Notes under the pieces: model-generated
Database searches by the model: none
What the model was told of the DNA's origin: nothing
The model's input: the letters and a program-made list of their open reading frames with translations, nothing else
Position numbers and translations under genes: made by a program
From: Melastoma dodecandrum
Taxonomy: Eukaryota > Streptophyta > Magnoliopsida > Myrtales > Melastomataceae
Assembly (NCBI GenBank): GCA_029817715.1
Contig: JARUPY010000474.1
Coordinates: forward strand, 7,316,001-7,380,000
Direction: 5' to 3'
Length of the DNA stretch: 64,000 bases
Part shown: piece by piece, positions 45,101 to 57,166 of the stretch
Numbering within the stretch: position 1 is the stretch's first letter
Layout of the letters: every line of letters starts with the position of its first letter

Positions 45101-48100
45101 CATGGTCACAAACAAATATCGCAGCATGAAAACTCGTCTGTCATTGTTAATGAGTGGTCTATCCACCATCATTGACCATTTCTCCCAGGAAAATGACAAC
45201 CACTCAGCAACATTTACAAATTTCTGACGGTCATCCAAAATAAAATTATAACATTATGACTACATTCTAAAAACATAGAAATTCACCGTGAACCATGAAT
45301 TTGTGCTGCTTTATTTTTTGAAACAAAATTTGTCATCTTCTCGTGCAACCTTTCGCTAGCCTGAACCCCCCAACAAAAAAAGAAAAAATAAACTCATGAG
45401 GAAAGAGCAGGTGCAGTTTTTTCAATGCTGTATATAGCTGCGATGGAAATTCACATCAGCTATGTGTGCATGTCGCAGCTCCAGCCAGACAGGGTCATTC
45501 TCCTCTAGAAGAACTTCTCTTTTCTCAGGTGGACCTCCTGTTTTGCTTGGTACCTGGTATGCAAAACACTTAGAGTGAAGTAGCTGAAACATCACAAGCC
45601 CCCAAAATCCTCTACCAAACTGGGAACATCACCAACCTCGTGCACATATTTATTACCATCCATCGACAGCAAGTCATGACACATGGCATCATATGTCCAT
45701 TCATGTATGATAGGAGCAATCTGCATGTGAGAGGCTGAAGTTGGATAATTATTCCAAATTAATAGAATAAATGCAGCACACGACTAGATGGCAGGACAAT
45801 TAGCTGATGAACTGAAGTATGAAAAACCTGATCAACAGATCTGTCTAGAATCAACAACTCGCATGTTTCAGACTGAGGGAAATTTGTATTCGCTTGTTTG
45901 TGCTTCACGAGACAATTCCATATTCCAGCAGCTAGTTTAGTAGGAATGAGGTCACGAAAGGTAGTCATTGTGTTGGCATCGAGAGACTTAGCAGCTCGGT
46001 AACGCACAAAAGGAAACTCCTGAAAACTTAAGAAGTTTCAAGTTGAAAGGTACTGAATGCCTCACCAGCCTGGATTAACAGAAGATATATACATACCCTT
46101 AATGAGGCAAAAACCGTAGCAATTCGAGTGGCCATGACATTCAGACATGCATCACCTTTGCGAGTATTCTCATCATCCCCAAAAAGGTCCTCCATAGCCC
46201 TCTCACTTTCAGTAACAAAACCCTGAGTTCAAGAATAAAGATTGGAGATTTTACCCAAAAAATGACTAAAGATATGATGAAGTCATAAAAGAAGGCAAAA
46301 GAAAGGATACGGCACATCAACGACACAAATCATTGGTTGGTCAAACCACAAACTACTTAGGTGACAATCAATAGGTTATGACACAAAGTTCACAAAAATT
46401 AATAGTCAGGACACAAATATGATCTGGCAACAACATGCAACATGTAATGTCCTAAGGTAGTCTTTTGGACCTCAGGATTTGATTGTGGCCCTGAGGTTGT
46501 TAGGCTTGTAATTATCTTTTCCTCCTTTTATAAATAAGGACTTACCAAAAAAATAACAACATGCAACATGTTCATCCAAGCACCACATACCTCAATTACC
46601 GCACAGGAGTTAATAGCAACCAAATTCTACAACATTACAAAATTTTTCCCCTCACTGACCAGGAAATTTGACTGTCTTTGTAACCTTATTAATTTATCCA
46701 CAAAGATGTTCATCATCCTAAAAAGTATGCAACCCAGCCCAATGGCAGCCATATTGTGTGATTATTCTCTACTATCAGAATACGTCTTCAGTAACCAGCT
46801 TTGCCACCTACCGGCGCCGATAGTAATATGTGATGCTTTGAGATAATCGTGCCCAAACACTTTACCTTAAGGGATAGAACTGTGGCATCAACCTACCGTT
46901 TCTAGCCTTACGGACATTTTCACACAGAAGAAAATGTGAAATATATGAATTTATGATCCAAAAGGTTGAGGTCCATGTCTTTTGACGAAGTTAAAATGTC
47001 TTATTATGACGTTTTGCTTTGAATGCTCAGTTGACAGCACTGTTTCAAAAATTCTAGATTAGTGAACAAGAGCAACCCCAACACAAAATTGTGACTTTAA
47101 TTCAATGTTGATAGGCCTTTTGCAAGCATAAGGCTACACAAAATCACACTATCAGAAACAGGGAACCATCTTGTGTCAACCATTCCACCATAGGAAAATA
47201 CCGTACAGAAAACTCCACAAGATTTGAAAAATTGTAGCCAGGATTGTCAACAAGGCTCCAGGTCTAAACAATTTTTAAGCATTATCCGCAGTCAATCCTG
47301 TACTAGCACAGTGGTGCATATACAGCAACACGAGTAGGGCAGATGATAAACAGTAGCTACCTGGCTGTCAATTGCAAAGTATTCCAAATTCATCTGCAAA
47401 GCCATAAAATTAATCATATCCAATGATCAATAATACACCACTCACAGAAAATGAATAATAATTCTAAAAAAAAACGGTACATGGTCCACATAGCATTAAC
47501 TCAATCATAAACCACAAAAGTATAACCTCTCTCAAGGCACCAATGCGTGCCAAGACAGTGGAATCCTTCTTGATGTGAGCAACCAACTCTCTGGAAATTG
47601 GAGAACTAAAGAAAACAAATGCCCTACAAGAAATGAAACATAGAGTGAGTTTTCACTTTGCCATCATTATCAAGGAAAAGGGTGTGAAATCCTGAAATTA
47701 TAAAACAATATCCGAACTTTTTATACAGAGGTGATCTTCCAGACATGTCTGACAAAAACATAATGACGCTGCAAAAACAAAATGCAAGAGGAATGCCTAT
47801 CAGTTGAGAGCATCCAATGAGCAATGAAAAGAAAACTGCAAGCCTTGAAAGTTTTGAATATTGTACTTTTCTTTAGTTGGTTGCAGAAAATATACAGCAT
47901 CTGACGAAGGAAGTGGCTGCCTTCTCCTGTAAATGTCTTCTACCACTGGTCACCAAAGAATATCAGAATTCTGACTTGGAACAGAAACTGCCAGACATAT
48001 ATATGCATATGTATTTCGTGTGTGTGTGTGTGTTATATACAGGTTAGAAGAAAAGTGATCAAGTTTGAAAAAAATTAGGCCTTATGCATTCAAATTAACA

Positions 48101-49417
48101 TGAGAATTCAGATGGAGAAGTGATCAGGCCATGATAATATACAGAGTAAGCTAATATTGACAATACTTAGTTGCCAGTTAGAAGAAAAGTGATCAAGTTA
48201 AAAGAAAACCTCAGATCTTATGCATCCAAAGTAACATCAGAAATCCGATGGAAAAGTAATCAAACCCATGATAATAAAATAATCAAATGAATCCTCACAA
48301 TGTACTCCTTCCGCTGTCATATCGGCCATCCTGCAGGCGGATGACACTATCTTGAGTGTTAGTTTGTCCATGATGAGTACCTGAACATGGAAATTTTACA
48401 GAAGTAACTAACGCTCTTAAAGCACCATAGAGGTACCTAACGTGAAAGATGATTTGAAAAAGAACAAAAGAAAACTAAGGTTACAAATCCTAACGAAAAC
48501 AACTATTGTCCACATTTTTAACAAACACTACCATAAATTAAGCCAAATGTCATCATTGCAAATGTCACTCAAACAGGCACTAGCATAATACAGAATAATG
48601 AAAACAAGCTGATAATATAAGAAATTTGAACATGACCGGCCCCCAAGAAGCCAAACCAATTCCATGTCATTTTTTGTTTTGGTAGAAATTCCTTGTCATT
48701 CATTGAAGTGTCATTTGGTATGCAGAAAATGTCAAGTCAGAGTTGGAAATGAAAAGTAAATCTACTTAAATGTTAATAAAAATTTTCCGTCGTTCGATTT
48801 TATCTGTACCTCCTTTCAGATTGCAATATCTTGTAATTACAATGTGAAAAATTCAACAAAAAAGTAGTCAAGCTAGTATTTTCACTTTGATAACTAATGA
48901 ATTTCCATGATTCCAATACACCAGTTCTGTTGGCCCAAATGATAAATAAGGTGAAATTCTGGACACCTAATAACAATAAGGCACTTATAAAGAAGAGAAC
49001 AATTCCGAGTTCCACTGAGAAAAAGCAACAAGTTCAAGAAATTGATAGCAGAACAAAAAAAAAAAAGAACTACGCTAATATATCTTGCACTTCAAAAGAA
49101 AGAAATAAAAAAGGTGGATACTACCTTCCATGTTAACTTGGAGTCGCCCTTTTTGGTAGATCCAAGCATTTCTTGTAGCAATCCTGAATATTAGAACATA
49201 AGCCAATAAATACCACCCAGTTTGCAAAGAGCATCCTCCCAGGGGCCAGTTACAGTGACTGAAAGGCAATCACTAGCCAGCAAATGCATAAATCAATTTG
49301 TTGACAAAGGTCTCCCTGATTTATAAACCAAAATAAAGGCGGCATTTCCTTGACTTAACACACCTTAAAACTGATACAACTCTCTGGTTGGCTTTCTGAG
49401 TCAGTGAAAACGAAACT

Positions 49418-49452
<35 letters not shown>

Positions 49453-49750
49453 TTCTTTTCTTTTAATTTTTCGTTGGGAATTCCATGACCTCCGAGCAGT
49501 AAATCGCAGACAATCCAAACCACCGGGAGGAACAACAAGCCGCTAAATCGAAACCACATAATCAGTTAAACTAGGGGAACCACTACCCAAAATGGTCAAT
49601 CGTCTCGATCAGTCAACTCAACAGCACCACTTCCGGGGAAACAAAACTCTGAACAAAGAGGAGGAAAAGCTTACTGTCGCGAGTAATCTGGCGGAAATTC
49701 CGGTGATCTCCGCCGCCGTAAGACGAGGAGTCGGAATCGGAGTACGACAT
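42185..49750 (-). CDS. KEULE: Sec1/Munc18-family protein, KEULE/SEC1 type (21 exons)
   Basis: Sec1/Munc18 proteins bind syntaxin-type SNAREs and drive vesicle fusion at the plasma membrane; Arabidopsis KEULE acts with the syntaxin KNOLLE at the cytokinetic cell plate. ATG at 49750 opens [20 protein letters not shown], the family N-terminus. Exons (plus coordinates): 49675-49750, 49125-49183, 48299-48380, 47867-47945, 47718-47768, 47527-47623, 47361-47393, 46097-46222, 45828-46019, 45637-45720, 45455-45553, 45287-45360, 44740-44836, 43923-44048, 43722-43817, 43209-43328, 43050-43127, 42732-42922, 42510-42603, 42336-42425, 42185-42238. They sum to 1998 nt, 665 residues, the usual KEULE length. 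All introns are GT-AG and phases match. Recognisable segments include [54 protein letters not shown] and [12 protein letters not shown]. No lesion was found. Assigning KEULE rather than a SEC1A/B paralogue is less certain. Confidence 0.93.
49418..49453. repeat. (CT)n microsatellite in KEULE intron 1
   Basis: CT repeat with one G interruption on the plus strand, within the first intron of the minus-strand gene (GA-rich in the transcript). Confidence 0.9.
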
Positions 49751-50080
49751 GCTCGTCCCGACGATCAACCGAATCCCCCTCTCCCCCCACCCAAGACAAA
49801 AATTAAAACAAAGAAGAAGAAGAAGAAGAAGAAATCAAAGCAGCGTTGCTTGGCGGCGGAGCAAAAGTCCGGGACCGGAGTTCGAAGTTGGGTGGTGATT
49901 AGCTACAGCGGCGGTCAGACGGTCAACAGGAGACTCCCCCGATTGGCTCAGAAGATCGGCCGAATCTCTGGCGGGCGGGGGAATGCTGTACCTGTGGTTA
50001 GAAAGAGAAAGAAAGGAAAGGAACGAGGAAATGGGAAATTTTATTTCCGTCCGTTTTGGTTACTGTCATGTCAAACGCCC
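49751..50080 (-). promoter_or_regulatory. 5' UTR and proximal promoter of the KEULE-like gene
   Basis: 330 bp between the start codon and the MULE terminus. On the transcript strand it has a CTTCTTCTT run (plus 49812-49832), a frequent feature of plant 5' UTRs, and G-rich sequence near 49785-49800. No convincing TATA box was found. If the MULE is really inserted at 50081, everything further upstream of the original promoter has been moved 8.7 kb away. Confidence 0.5.
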
Positions 50081-50810
50081 GGCTAACTGTACGTGCATGT
50101 GCACGTTAATACTAATAAAAATTAGTAAATTTTACTAAAAGTTGACCGTTACTAATGAAGTCAACGCAAAAATAGTAAAAAATGTAATAAATTTTACTAC
50201 TTTTCGATCAACTTTTAGTAAAATCAACGCAAATTTAGTAAAAAAGTATGAAAATTTTAATACTTTTTCACTCTTCATTTCAGTTCAAGTTTACTACTTT
50301 TACGCTGACTTTACTAAAACATTTCCGTTAGTAAATTTAGCGCAGAATTAGTAAAAAAAGTAGTAAAATTTACTCATTTTTTACAAATTTTGCATTGACT
50401 TTACTAATTTTTTTCGTATTTTAGTAAAGTCAAACCAGTTTTAGTAAAAATGGAGTAAAATTTACTACTTTTTTTACTAATTCTGCGTTGACGTTACTAA
50501 CGAAAATGTTTTAGTAAAGTCAGGGCAAGGTTAGTAAAAAAGGTAGTAAATTTTACTACTTTTTTTTGTACGAATTATGCCGATAATTAGTAACTGTTTA
50601 CTAATTCTGGTATTTTTTTAGCTTAAAACTCTTCCTCTTAGTAAATTTTACTAATTTTGAGTTGTTTTTACTAAAAAAAGTAGTAAAAAATGAAGGCGTT
50701 TACTAACAAATTTACTAATGAGAACAGTATTTCCGAACCTAACTCCGAACCTATTTATGTTGTGTAATTACCTCTCTACCCTGGTTACTAAACTTATTAC
50801 TAATTTACTA
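50081..50810 (+). repeat. Left terminal inverted repeat of the MULE
   Basis: Built almost wholly of short units around TTTACTAA/TTAGTAAA joined to GCGTTGAC/GTCAACGC, in both orientations. Its inner part (about 50730-50800, with AACCTAACTCCGAACCTATT) is found inverted at 58030-58110. It begins 331 bp upstream of the KEULE ATG. Confidence 0.88.
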
Positions 50811-51381
50811 AACATATTACTAATTTTGTTTGCATTTAGTTCAACTGCGTAAATATTACTAACTTAATTACTAATAATGAGGTCTAGTGTCGTAAAATTT
50901 ACTAACTTTTTAACACACAGATCCGCATTTAATATAATATTGGTAAAGCGTTTGTCGTTGGATTTGGGTTTTCTGGCTACACGTCGTCCCCGAGTTCCTG
51001 CTGCAGGTCGGCTTCATCCCAGATATTCGGCTGGCTGTCGTCTTCAACCAACACACATTCTGCAGGTCATCCTCCGAGATCTTCGGCTGGAGGGCATCGT
51101 CCCAAGTCTTCGGCATCGTCCCTCCTCTTCGGCCGCAGGTGGAGTTTCCCAGGTCTTCTTCGGCTGCAGCTGGTCCGAAGGATAGTGTTGTTCGGCTACA
51201 GGAGGAGTGACGGGTTCATCTTGTTCGGATTGTGGTGGATTTCAGATTTGCGTCGTCGTTGGCCTGACGTCATGGAAAGTGTATTGAACGCGGAAAAGTC
51301 AAGATTCGGTGAAGAACATGATGTTGATCCTGCAATTATTATTCATCATCCCTAATCTATTGATAACCTTTCATCGTTAAT
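50811..51381 (+). promoter_or_regulatory. Upstream region of the MULE transposase with CTTCGGCTG repeats
   Basis: The non-coding leader of the transposase. From about 50985 to 51190 the motifs CTTCGGC(T/A/C)G and CTGCAGGT(C/G)G recur at irregular short spacing, giving a degenerate tandem repeat of higher GC content than its surroundings. No TATA box was assigned. Confidence 0.45.
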
Positions 51382-53278
51382 GTGAATGTAGGTGACCAGG
51401 ATGTTCACCACTTCTTCAATATACTCGCTGATATGAATGAAGAACAGATGTTGAATATGTCATTTGGTACGACCGAAGAAGTTGAAGAGTTCATTAAAAT
51501 GTATGCAATGGTTCATGGGTTTTCAGTTCGGAAAAGACATCGGCAGAAATTAAGAAACGTTGAATGCGTCATGAGAAAGTGGGTTTGTTCAAGGGAAGGC
51601 GAGCGTTCCAATGTCCCTGTGTTGACAGCGAGAAGTCGGGTTAGAGCATCTGTCAAGAACGGTTGCAACTGTTTCTTTAAAGCGAGAGTAGAGGTTAATG
51701 GGCAGTGGAATTTGGTTGTAGTTAAGTTGGAACACAATCATGGCATGGTTAGCGAACGTCTGTCATATTTCATGCGAGAAAGGCGGCAAGTAGGCGACGA
51801 AGATATGACCATTGTCCGTCGAATGCTTGACGTTGGGTTTAGACAGTGTGATATTATGCGACTAGTAGTACACGCATCGGGTGGACACTCACGTGCCGGT
51901 TTCCTAATGAAGGACCTGAATAACCGCAAGTTGAAGGAAGAGTCTGCTGGGGTGGCTGGTCGTTGTGATTCAGTCTTTGCATATCTCCTGTCTAGGAGGA
52001 ACAGTGAGAGTGGTATGGCGTTCGAATCACGTGGAAAATAATGAAGTGTCACGCATATATTGGGCGGACGGTACCTCAATCACTGATTACCAAGCATTCG
52101 GCGATGTCGTAACACTAGACTCAACGTTCAAGACAAACAATTATGGAATGCAAATGGTGATCATCGTCGATGTCAATCATCACCATCAAACTACCATGTT
52201 TGGGTTTGCCTTGATGAGTTATGAAACCATTGCGGACTACACTTGGCTCATACGTACTCATACACAGATCATAGGAGGCAAACATCCGCTAAGTGTGGTC
52301 ACAGACGCCGACAAAGCGATGATTGCTTATGTGAGAGAAGTGTGGCCATTGTCAAGGCATAGGTTACGTCTTTGGCATTTTAGTCGGAATATCAATTGTC
52401 GTGTACAGGACCCGGGTATGCGAGCTCGTATTTCGTCATTCATGTATAACAGTAGACCAAGTGAAGAAGTTGAAGAGGAGTGGGAGTCTTTAATGAGCCA
52501 TATAGGATCCATAAGCATTAGATGGCTACAACAAATTTATGCATGCCGACATATGTGGTGGCAAACATATCTGCATGTTCATTTCTGGGCAGAACTTAGA
52601 AGCACTCAACGATGTGAACGAATGCATCGTTACATGAAGGGATATGTCAACAGCCAACATAAACTGCATGATTTCATTAACAATTTCGAGCGCGCAGTTG
52701 CTAATCTTCGTCACAAGGAATACGAAGAGGACTTCAAATCAATGCATAAGGCATACAGGCCAACTACGATGTTGCGCCGACTTGAGGAGGATGCAAGTCA
52801 ATTGTACACCCTGAGTTCTTTTCGTAGAGTTCAGTCCGAAATGAAAAAAGAAGCACGATTTTATGTGGAAGATATAGTTGACGGGAATATAGCGAGGGTA
52901 TACAGTCTTTCGTGTTATGACGGTGAGCATATATGCGTGCAAGTGTCATCTGGCAAACAAAATGTCCAACGCAGTTACAGCTGCTTACATTTTGAGACAT
53001 TTGGTTTTCCATGTGCCCACCTCTTTCATGTTGCGAAAATTGAAGGATTCTTGACCATACCAAAGCATCTGGTCAATAAAAGGTGGACAAAGTTAGCTAA
53101 AAGTGCAAGTTCTGAAGCTCTATCTTGCCGTGAATACGGTGTCGACATCAATGGTTTACGACAGGATATCCTCATGACCGTCTGCCGGCAGATGTGTTTT
53201 CTTGCTGGAAGATCTGACAACGCATTTCGGAAGGTTCAGATAAAAAATTCAATCATTGACGTTGGAGTTGGAGAGTAG
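51382..53278 (+). pseudogene. FAR1/FHY3-type MULE transposase, frameshifted
   Basis: Mutator transposase that would bind the TIRs and cut and move the element. 51382-52041 encodes an N-terminal FAR1-type DNA-binding domain: SFGTTEEVEEFIKMYAMVHG, a Cys/Trp pair (MRKWVCSREG), CNCFFKARVE and EHNHGMV. 51965-53278 encodes the MULE core: VVTLDSTFKTNNYGMQM (first Asp), VVTDADKAMIAY (second Asp), STQRCERMHRY (Glu). A SWIM-type zinc finger near 52975-53030 reads SYSCLHFETFGFPCAHLFH, where the first Cys of the usual CxC is Tyr. The two frames overlap, and homology switches frame at about 52022, consistent with a one-base indel; no intron is visible there. The length is as expected for the family. Confidence 0.88.
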
Positions 53279-53793
53279 TAGTGTGGAGAATGAAGGTGTA
53301 ACAAGGGTTGATGATCGCGTCGCGTATAATATTGGTAACCAGATTAAAGAGTATGTCATTCACAGTACGAAGGAAGAAACGGCTATGGGTCTCTCTCAAT
53401 GTTTTTATGATGGTGGGCTCAATAACGAGAAACTACGGAACCTATGTAGTGAAAGTAGTTCTGAAATATTCTAGGATGTGCGCTGCAAAGATAACTCCGT
53501 TTATGGACAGTTAAATATGTACCCTTAATTGCAAATTTCGACAGCATAACGACAGTATTATGACATAACGCTAACCTGTTCATTCAGTTACAAAAGGTTA
53601 GCTACGTACACAGAGATTGTTTCAACAGTAAATTTACATATTCCAATATTGCAACTTCGACCTGCAGGTTGCCAGCTATTACAAGAAAGGGCTACACAAA
53701 GACTGCCTAAAGTTGTCGGCTACATATGCTAGATCAGGATGTGTTTTCTTGCTCCAGGAATGTATAGGATTGTTCTGGTCAATCAACTGTCTA
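53279..53793. other. Convergent intergenic region of the MULE
   Basis: Lies between the 3' ends of the transposase and the Ulp1-like gene. A frame at 53256-53474 looks protein-like (SSSVENEGVTRVDDRVAYNI) and may be a displaced C-terminal part of the transposase; the rest is AT-rich. The 3' UTRs of both genes must lie here. Confidence 0.4.
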
Positions 53794-56700
53794 TCAACCT
53801 GCATCCCATGTTGAAGCGTCACTGCTCTCCGATCTCTTACTCTTCTTGTTGGCATCATCTTTAACTTTCTGCTGTATTCTTTTCTTAACCTCATTCCCGG
53901 CCATTTGATCATGCTAACGACGAGCCTCAACCTATCAGCAATGCCTACGGTCTAACCCGCACATACATCCAACTATCAATGTAAGTGTTTGACAGTAATG
54001 CTAAGAATGAGTTAATGAACTTACCACTTCCTCAGCACGTAATGGGGGTTCAGCCAAAGTCATGAATTTCATGACATATATTCCACATTCGCTCCTGCAG
54101 AAACAGCAATGCTTACGTTCAATATGTTGAAAATAAAATCGGTTAATATAGATCGACATACTCATTCCCGGCAGCCATCTGGTCGGGCACGTTCGTCGGA
54201 TATTTTATTTTCCATGTGGAAATGTCTGGTAATTGATATCCTTTTGCCTTTGATTTCACCAGATTCTCTTCCATGATGACGGTTAGAAGCTTTAACACAC
54301 GATGATGAAGCTCCGCTCTGCCTTCGGCGTTGGATAGTTTTTTGTACATTGTGTCCATTATGAGGACTTCTTCTGTCCTGAATGACACAATCTGTAATGC
54401 CCAATGTGATTCTGCGACACAAAGCGGAACAAAAATCTACAAACGGGCATAACATTTAGTTTACTAAACAAAGTAAACTGGAGATAGATGGAGATAGGCA
54501 CGAAGACAGTTACATGGAGTGGATGCTTACCCATTGCACTTCATGGTTCTTCCCAATGTGAGACTTGAAGTGCGCATACAAGGCTGCGGCATTTGCTTTG
54601 CTTATGACGGGCATTTTTGCAGCACTATATTGCGTCGATGCAAGATTCTGAATGCGATGTAAGGTCATTAGTTTAGGCTACCTTTAGGAGGATTTGGATA
54701 GTCTTGTAAATCATCACTTACCCCTAACCAACTTGGAAGGTACCAAGTCCTTCTCTTTTCGGGATCCATGCTACTTTGTAGCATCACGGCGTGGAAGTCT
54801 ATAATCTGCAACAACGATGAGTGGGGTATACACACACATGGGTCAATCCGCAGTTAAGGTTAGTAACTAAAGAGATAGTCTTACATCGATGTCTATCCAT
54901 CTTCGTGGCATAAGAGATAGCATGGCATGCCTATTGACGTGTGCGGACACGGTCATACGAAGACATTCACTGCAACAAATTATATCCTGTGAACAGGTTG
55001 AAGAAAACTAAACAATATTCCAATATCCCAATATCCGAAGACAGTGACACTAACCTATTGTCTCGGTCCTCATTCCAAGCGTACTCAATGACACACCATT
55101 GAGCCGGTGTAAATGTTTTGAGCTCACTAACGGTCACATCCACTGGGAAGTATTTTTGCAGTGCTTAACCATGACAAATTACAACAATGGATAAACCTAT
55201 TAATCTTCATGATCGTCACAGTCGAGGCGGTACCTTCTCCTTTCCTTTGCTCGATTGCAGCATCGACTTCAGACCCTCCTCGGATTTAGTTAGGCTGAAC
55301 TTAGATTCACTCTCAATGTTACACCTAACAGCATCCGAAGTACCAAGCATTGCAGATAGTTTATTCAGAGCCCGCGCAAGTTGTTTCTCATGCGGGTCAG
55401 AATAATCATCGGAACCTTCTAGCAAATTCTGTTGCATCTGAGGAGGATAATACGGGACCAGGCTCTTCTCCGACATCATACTGGAGCCTATCTCGACTAT
55501 AGGAATACTGAAGCCCTTGTCCGGCAGACCGGAGTCCTCTGGTGGAGAAATAGGCTCACACACATTACCAGCCGGGTTGACATTAGCCGTTCCTTGTGTT
55601 ACTCCTTCGTGAACACCCTTGGCTGCATGATCTTCCTCTTCGCCTCCAACCACCTTCTCGTGAGACTTACCACGATCTTGTTGCATAACGGGATGACCTT
55701 GTCGAGGTCTTTCTCTTTTCAGTTCTCTGAGAATCAATCCCAATTTGCGGACGATGTGCTCATTAGTAGCATGGAGTCTCATAACAGAAAGTTCCACGTT
55801 CTGCTTATGCCACAATGCGTATAATCAGTATAAGACATTCAGCTACATAAACCAAATGACAAACACATACAGACCAGCACACGAAATGAAGCATACCTTC
55901 AGACGACACATCATCACATCCATCTGCCCATTTTGGGTCGCAGGGTCCACTTCTTCCTCTGCGTTACTTTCGACCTCGCGGGATTCCTATAAATGAAGTT
56001 ACTAAGAATATCACCCGGCGACATGTTAAAAATACGGTACTAGGCATTACAAGAAGGGCAAAAACCTACAAGTTCAGCAAGATCAGCATTTGCAACTCTG
56101 AAATGGCTTTCAGCTGGTCATCATCCCAACCTTGGCACAAAGGCTTACTCCTGCTCGTACTTCTTGACGTGGTCTCCTCCATTGACTTCTTGCAAGCGTA
56201 AAACATCTGGTGGATTCACAATTCCAACACATTAATAATGAGTAGTTCACATTAATAAATTCAATCAAAATACAATCAATAAGCAAAACACACACTGTAC
56301 TATACATTCTCACCAGCAATACATGGACACAGCCTCCTATATACTTTGCGTGATGACCTTGAAGGCCCTCACTTGGCTGCATAGAGTATCGACCACGTGA
56401 GTGGCCCAGTCAAAATTACAAATGGAGGCGACGTCACGTGTCGCGAGCAGGTACTCCTTGTCGATGTCGAATGCCGTCGTCGGACACAAATAGCTTCATA
56501 GTATGAATAATACTACGTCCACTTTCCATATGTCGTCCGGCATTTCTCTTCTCATCATGCTACTTTCCACGGACTTGAGAGAAATCTTACCCCTCTTCAG
56601 ATGCGTCTTCAACTCGTCGTGGACGGTGTCCATGTGTCCGCTAAATGGGACACCGACTTTGGTAGCCGAAATGCCAATCAACGCCTCAACATCCGAAGAG

Positions 56701-57166
56701 AGCATCCGATGTTCCACACCGTCGATGACCATAACCCTCTTAACGGGGTCGAACAACTTGAGAAGACACTTCAAGGCATTGTAATGAACTTGCCGACTTG
56801 CCAGATGCAGTAGCCCTTCAAATCCTAGGTCAGAAAGGGCAGCCCTTTTGGCTTCGTTAAATGTATTCAGCACCACCAATAACTTTCGCGGACTACACCG
56901 CGTATAAAGGTAATCCTGTAATAATATACATCGCGAATACCTCAATACTACAATCAGGAATACTGTCAACACTCACAAAAGATGGAAATCATCGTTACCT
57001 TGGATTTTCGCACAACCTTCGCCTTCTCCTTTCGAGAAGAACCAGGTGTGTTGACTTCAATTCCAGCTTCTAGAGGGTCATAACCCGCTGCCTCTTGTGA
57101 ATATTCTCCGACCAAATCTGCAAAATAATCTTCCATATCTGCACTTTCCAACATATAAATAAACAC
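53794..57166 (-). pseudogene. Ulp1-like (SUMO protease family, C48) gene of the MULE
   Basis: Multi-exon minus-strand gene. First exon 56999-57166 (LESADMEDYFADLVGEYS). The second exon from about 56918 carries the N-terminal domain typical of transposon Ulp1 proteins (DLGFEGLLHLASRQVHYNAL, LLKLFDPVKRVMVIDGVEHR). Middle exons lie near 56100-56210, 55900-55990, 55232-55805 (linker, Ser/Pro/Glu-rich), 55060-55165, 54890-54970, 54720-54807 and 54532-54647. The peptidase core shows the C48 triad: His in ESHWALQI (near 54405), Asp in VLIMDTMYKK (near 54354), Cys in SECGIYVMKFM (near 54085), with a Gln upstream (DQMAAG). Such enzymes process or remove SUMO-like proteins; the function in MULEs is unproven. 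Lesions: in-frame TGA at 56496-56498, apparent frameshift near 56345, TAG at 53914-53916. The triad itself is preserved. Confidence 0.85.

Noticed and set aside
49592..50086. Plus-strand ORF of 164 codons
   Set aside because: It runs antisense to KEULE exon 1 and its leader, with low-complexity Lys runs from the GAA repeat.
51382..53278. Host FAR1/FHY3 transcription factor
   Set aside because: It lies between matched long TIRs next to a Ulp1-like gene and is frameshifted, which fits a MULE transposase and not a domesticated gene.
53794..57166. Host SUMO protease gene
   Set aside because: Domain layout with the transposon-type N-terminal domain, location inside TIRs, and stop codons point to a MULE cargo gene.
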